From the NCBI GenBank assembly GCA_002505355.1, contig DAUW01000109.1, positions 1 to 25,089 on the forward strand: a stretch of DNA of 25,089 bases, read 5' to 3'. The DNA comes from Euryarchaeota archaeon UBA229. GTDB lineage: Archaea; Thermoplasmatota; Poseidoniia; Poseidoniales; Poseidoniaceae. Position 1 is the first letter of the stretch; every line of letters begins with the position of its first letter. Below the pieces are notes generated by a model. That model saw only the letters and a list, made by a program, of their open reading frames with translations, was not told the DNA's origin and ran no database searches. A program made the position numbers and the translations under genes. Shown here in pieces: positions 24,368 to 25,089 of the stretch.

Positions 24368-25089
24368 ATGGATAACAATCCGGTAAATGGTGGCAGAATG
24401 TCTGGACTAGAAAGAATCCCTACCCACATCGAAGGATTGGACGAAAATATGCAGGGTGGCATCCCTCAGGGCCACATCTGTTTAGTTGCTGGTGCCTCAG
24501 GTGCGATGAAATCAAGTCTTACATTTTCAATGCTGTATAATGCAGTGCTATACGGTGAGACTAGTGGAATTTACATCACACTTGAACAGGGTAAAGATTC
24601 ACTGAGAGCCCACATGAGCAACATGGGGATGAATGTTGACGACCCAAGGGTAAGAAATCGTATTGCAATTATTGATCTAGTTGACCTCCGCGTTCAATTG
24701 GATGAACAGGGAATGAGCAATAGGGTCGACTGGATGGGACAGTTGATTAAGCAACTTACCTCCTATCGGCAGTCGATAGGGTTTGAATTACTAGTATTCG
24801 ATTCACTTGGAGCTTTCTTTACCTTGACTAAGATGGAAAACCCTCGGGATGAAATTTTCCGTCTGTTTGAAGCGGTGAGAAGACTCGAATTAACCTCGTT
24901 CTTTATTTGTGAGATGACTGGTGAAGATCACAAACAGTTCGGTGAATACGGTATTGAAGATTACCTATCTGACGGTGTAATCCATTTGGTAATGGAACGG
25001 TCGGACGACGATGTCAAAAGAAAAATGAGCGTCATCAAAATGCGCCATACCAACCACATGCTGGGCTATAAACCATTCAAGTGGAAAGC
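24368..25089 (+). CDS. KaiC-like RecA-superfamily ATPase (3' truncated by window edge)
   Basis: 240 complete codons are visible, open to the edge. The N-terminus IPTHIEGLDENMQGGIPQGH is the classic KaiC/RadA-type opening ('G.D....GGIP.G'). The P-loop is GASGAMKSS (42-50), with Met47 where Gly is usual. The strand IYITLEQ carries Glu73, followed by Gln where KaiC has a second Glu. Walker B is LLVFDSLGA with Asp145. Only one KaiC domain is visible. Archaeal single-domain KaiC-like proteins are often signalling ATPases; the partner here is unknown. ATG 24368 is chosen as the first start; an ATG at 24398 is also possible. The region after Walker B (DGVIHLVMER, SVIKMRHTNH) fits the KaiC pattern 'DGVI.L......R.l.i.KmRgt.h', so the fold is probably complete except for its last strands. 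Confidence 0.87.
   Translation, partial: MDNNPVNGGRMSGLERIPTHIEGLDENMQGGIPQGHICLVAGASGAMKSSLTFSMLYNAVLYGETSGIYITLEQGKDSLRAHMSNMGMNVDDPRVRNRIAIIDLVDLRVQLDEQGMSNRVDWMGQLIKQLTSYRQSIGFELLVFDSLGAFFTLTKMENPRDEIFRLFEAVRRLELTSFFICEMTGEDHKQFGEYGIEDYLSDGVIHLVMERSDDDVKRKMSVIKMRHTNHMLGYKPFKWK

Noticed and set aside
1..25089. tRNA, rRNA, CRISPR arrays, insertion sequences, phage genes
   Set aside because: Gaps between genes are at most about 125 bp and none shows a cloverleaf, regular repeats, or transposase or integrase motifs.

Overview
The window looks like chromosomal DNA of a euryarchaeon, most likely a planktonic Marine Group II/III relative (Ca. Poseidoniales or similar). This assignment is inferred from gene content and was not tested by any search. 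The supporting archaeal markers are a TATA-binding protein, a GHMP mevalonate kinase, an archaeal-type MutS-like ATPase with N-terminal helix-hairpin-helix motifs, a KaiC-like RecA ATPase, a probable archaeal SepF, and TATA-like boxes about 26-28 nt before start codons (leaderless style). The many very large, acidic, PKD-type surface proteins anchored by one C-terminal membrane helix also fit these marine archaea. The window is packed with genes: no intergenic gap exceeds about 125 bp, and I saw no tRNA, rRNA, CRISPR array, insertion sequence or prophage.

Layout. 1-294 (+): the 3' end of a beta-propeller-like protein. 4568-295 (-): thioredoxin, a CocE/S15-type hydrolase lipoprotein and a MutS-like ATPase, all co-directional. 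4656-7553 (+): an unusual protein combining a lamin-tail-like domain, an amidohydrolase, a membrane helix and two EF-hands. 9096-7609 (-): cysteinyl-tRNA synthetase. 9193-9885 (+): a six-helix Frag1/DRAM/Sfk1-like membrane protein. 12563-9871 (-): a membrane-bound HdrD/EtfD-like iron-sulfur oxidoreductase followed by a class I glutamine amidotransferase. 12686-14534 (+): mevalonate kinase and TBP. 14599-22395 (+): two tandem paralogous PKD-repeat surface proteins followed 9 bp later by a SepF-like protein. 22447-23736 (+): a polytopic membrane protein with two histidine clusters. 24299-23724 (-): a Maf-like nucleotide pyrophosphatase. 24368 to the edge (+): a KaiC-like ATPase.

The most interesting block is 14599-22395. 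The two paralogs share an N-terminal extracellular domain, a CARDB-like region, PKD-like repeats, a membrane helix and a cytosolic tail carrying a GWTxEQWxYYG motif. Inside the PKD-like repeats there are four copies of an acidic, calcium-loop-like insert that starts at a W-D-x-D motif. Two copies carry a cysteine pair at identical 19-residue spacing and the other two lack both cysteines. The tight link to a SepF-like gene suggests, as inference only, an envelope-to-division connection. Other unusual features are a TBP with an insertion of about 23 residues in its second repeat, a possible self-regulated TBP promoter, the extracellular-amidohydrolase/cytosolic-EF-hand architecture, and a KaiC-like P-loop with Met at a normally glycine position.
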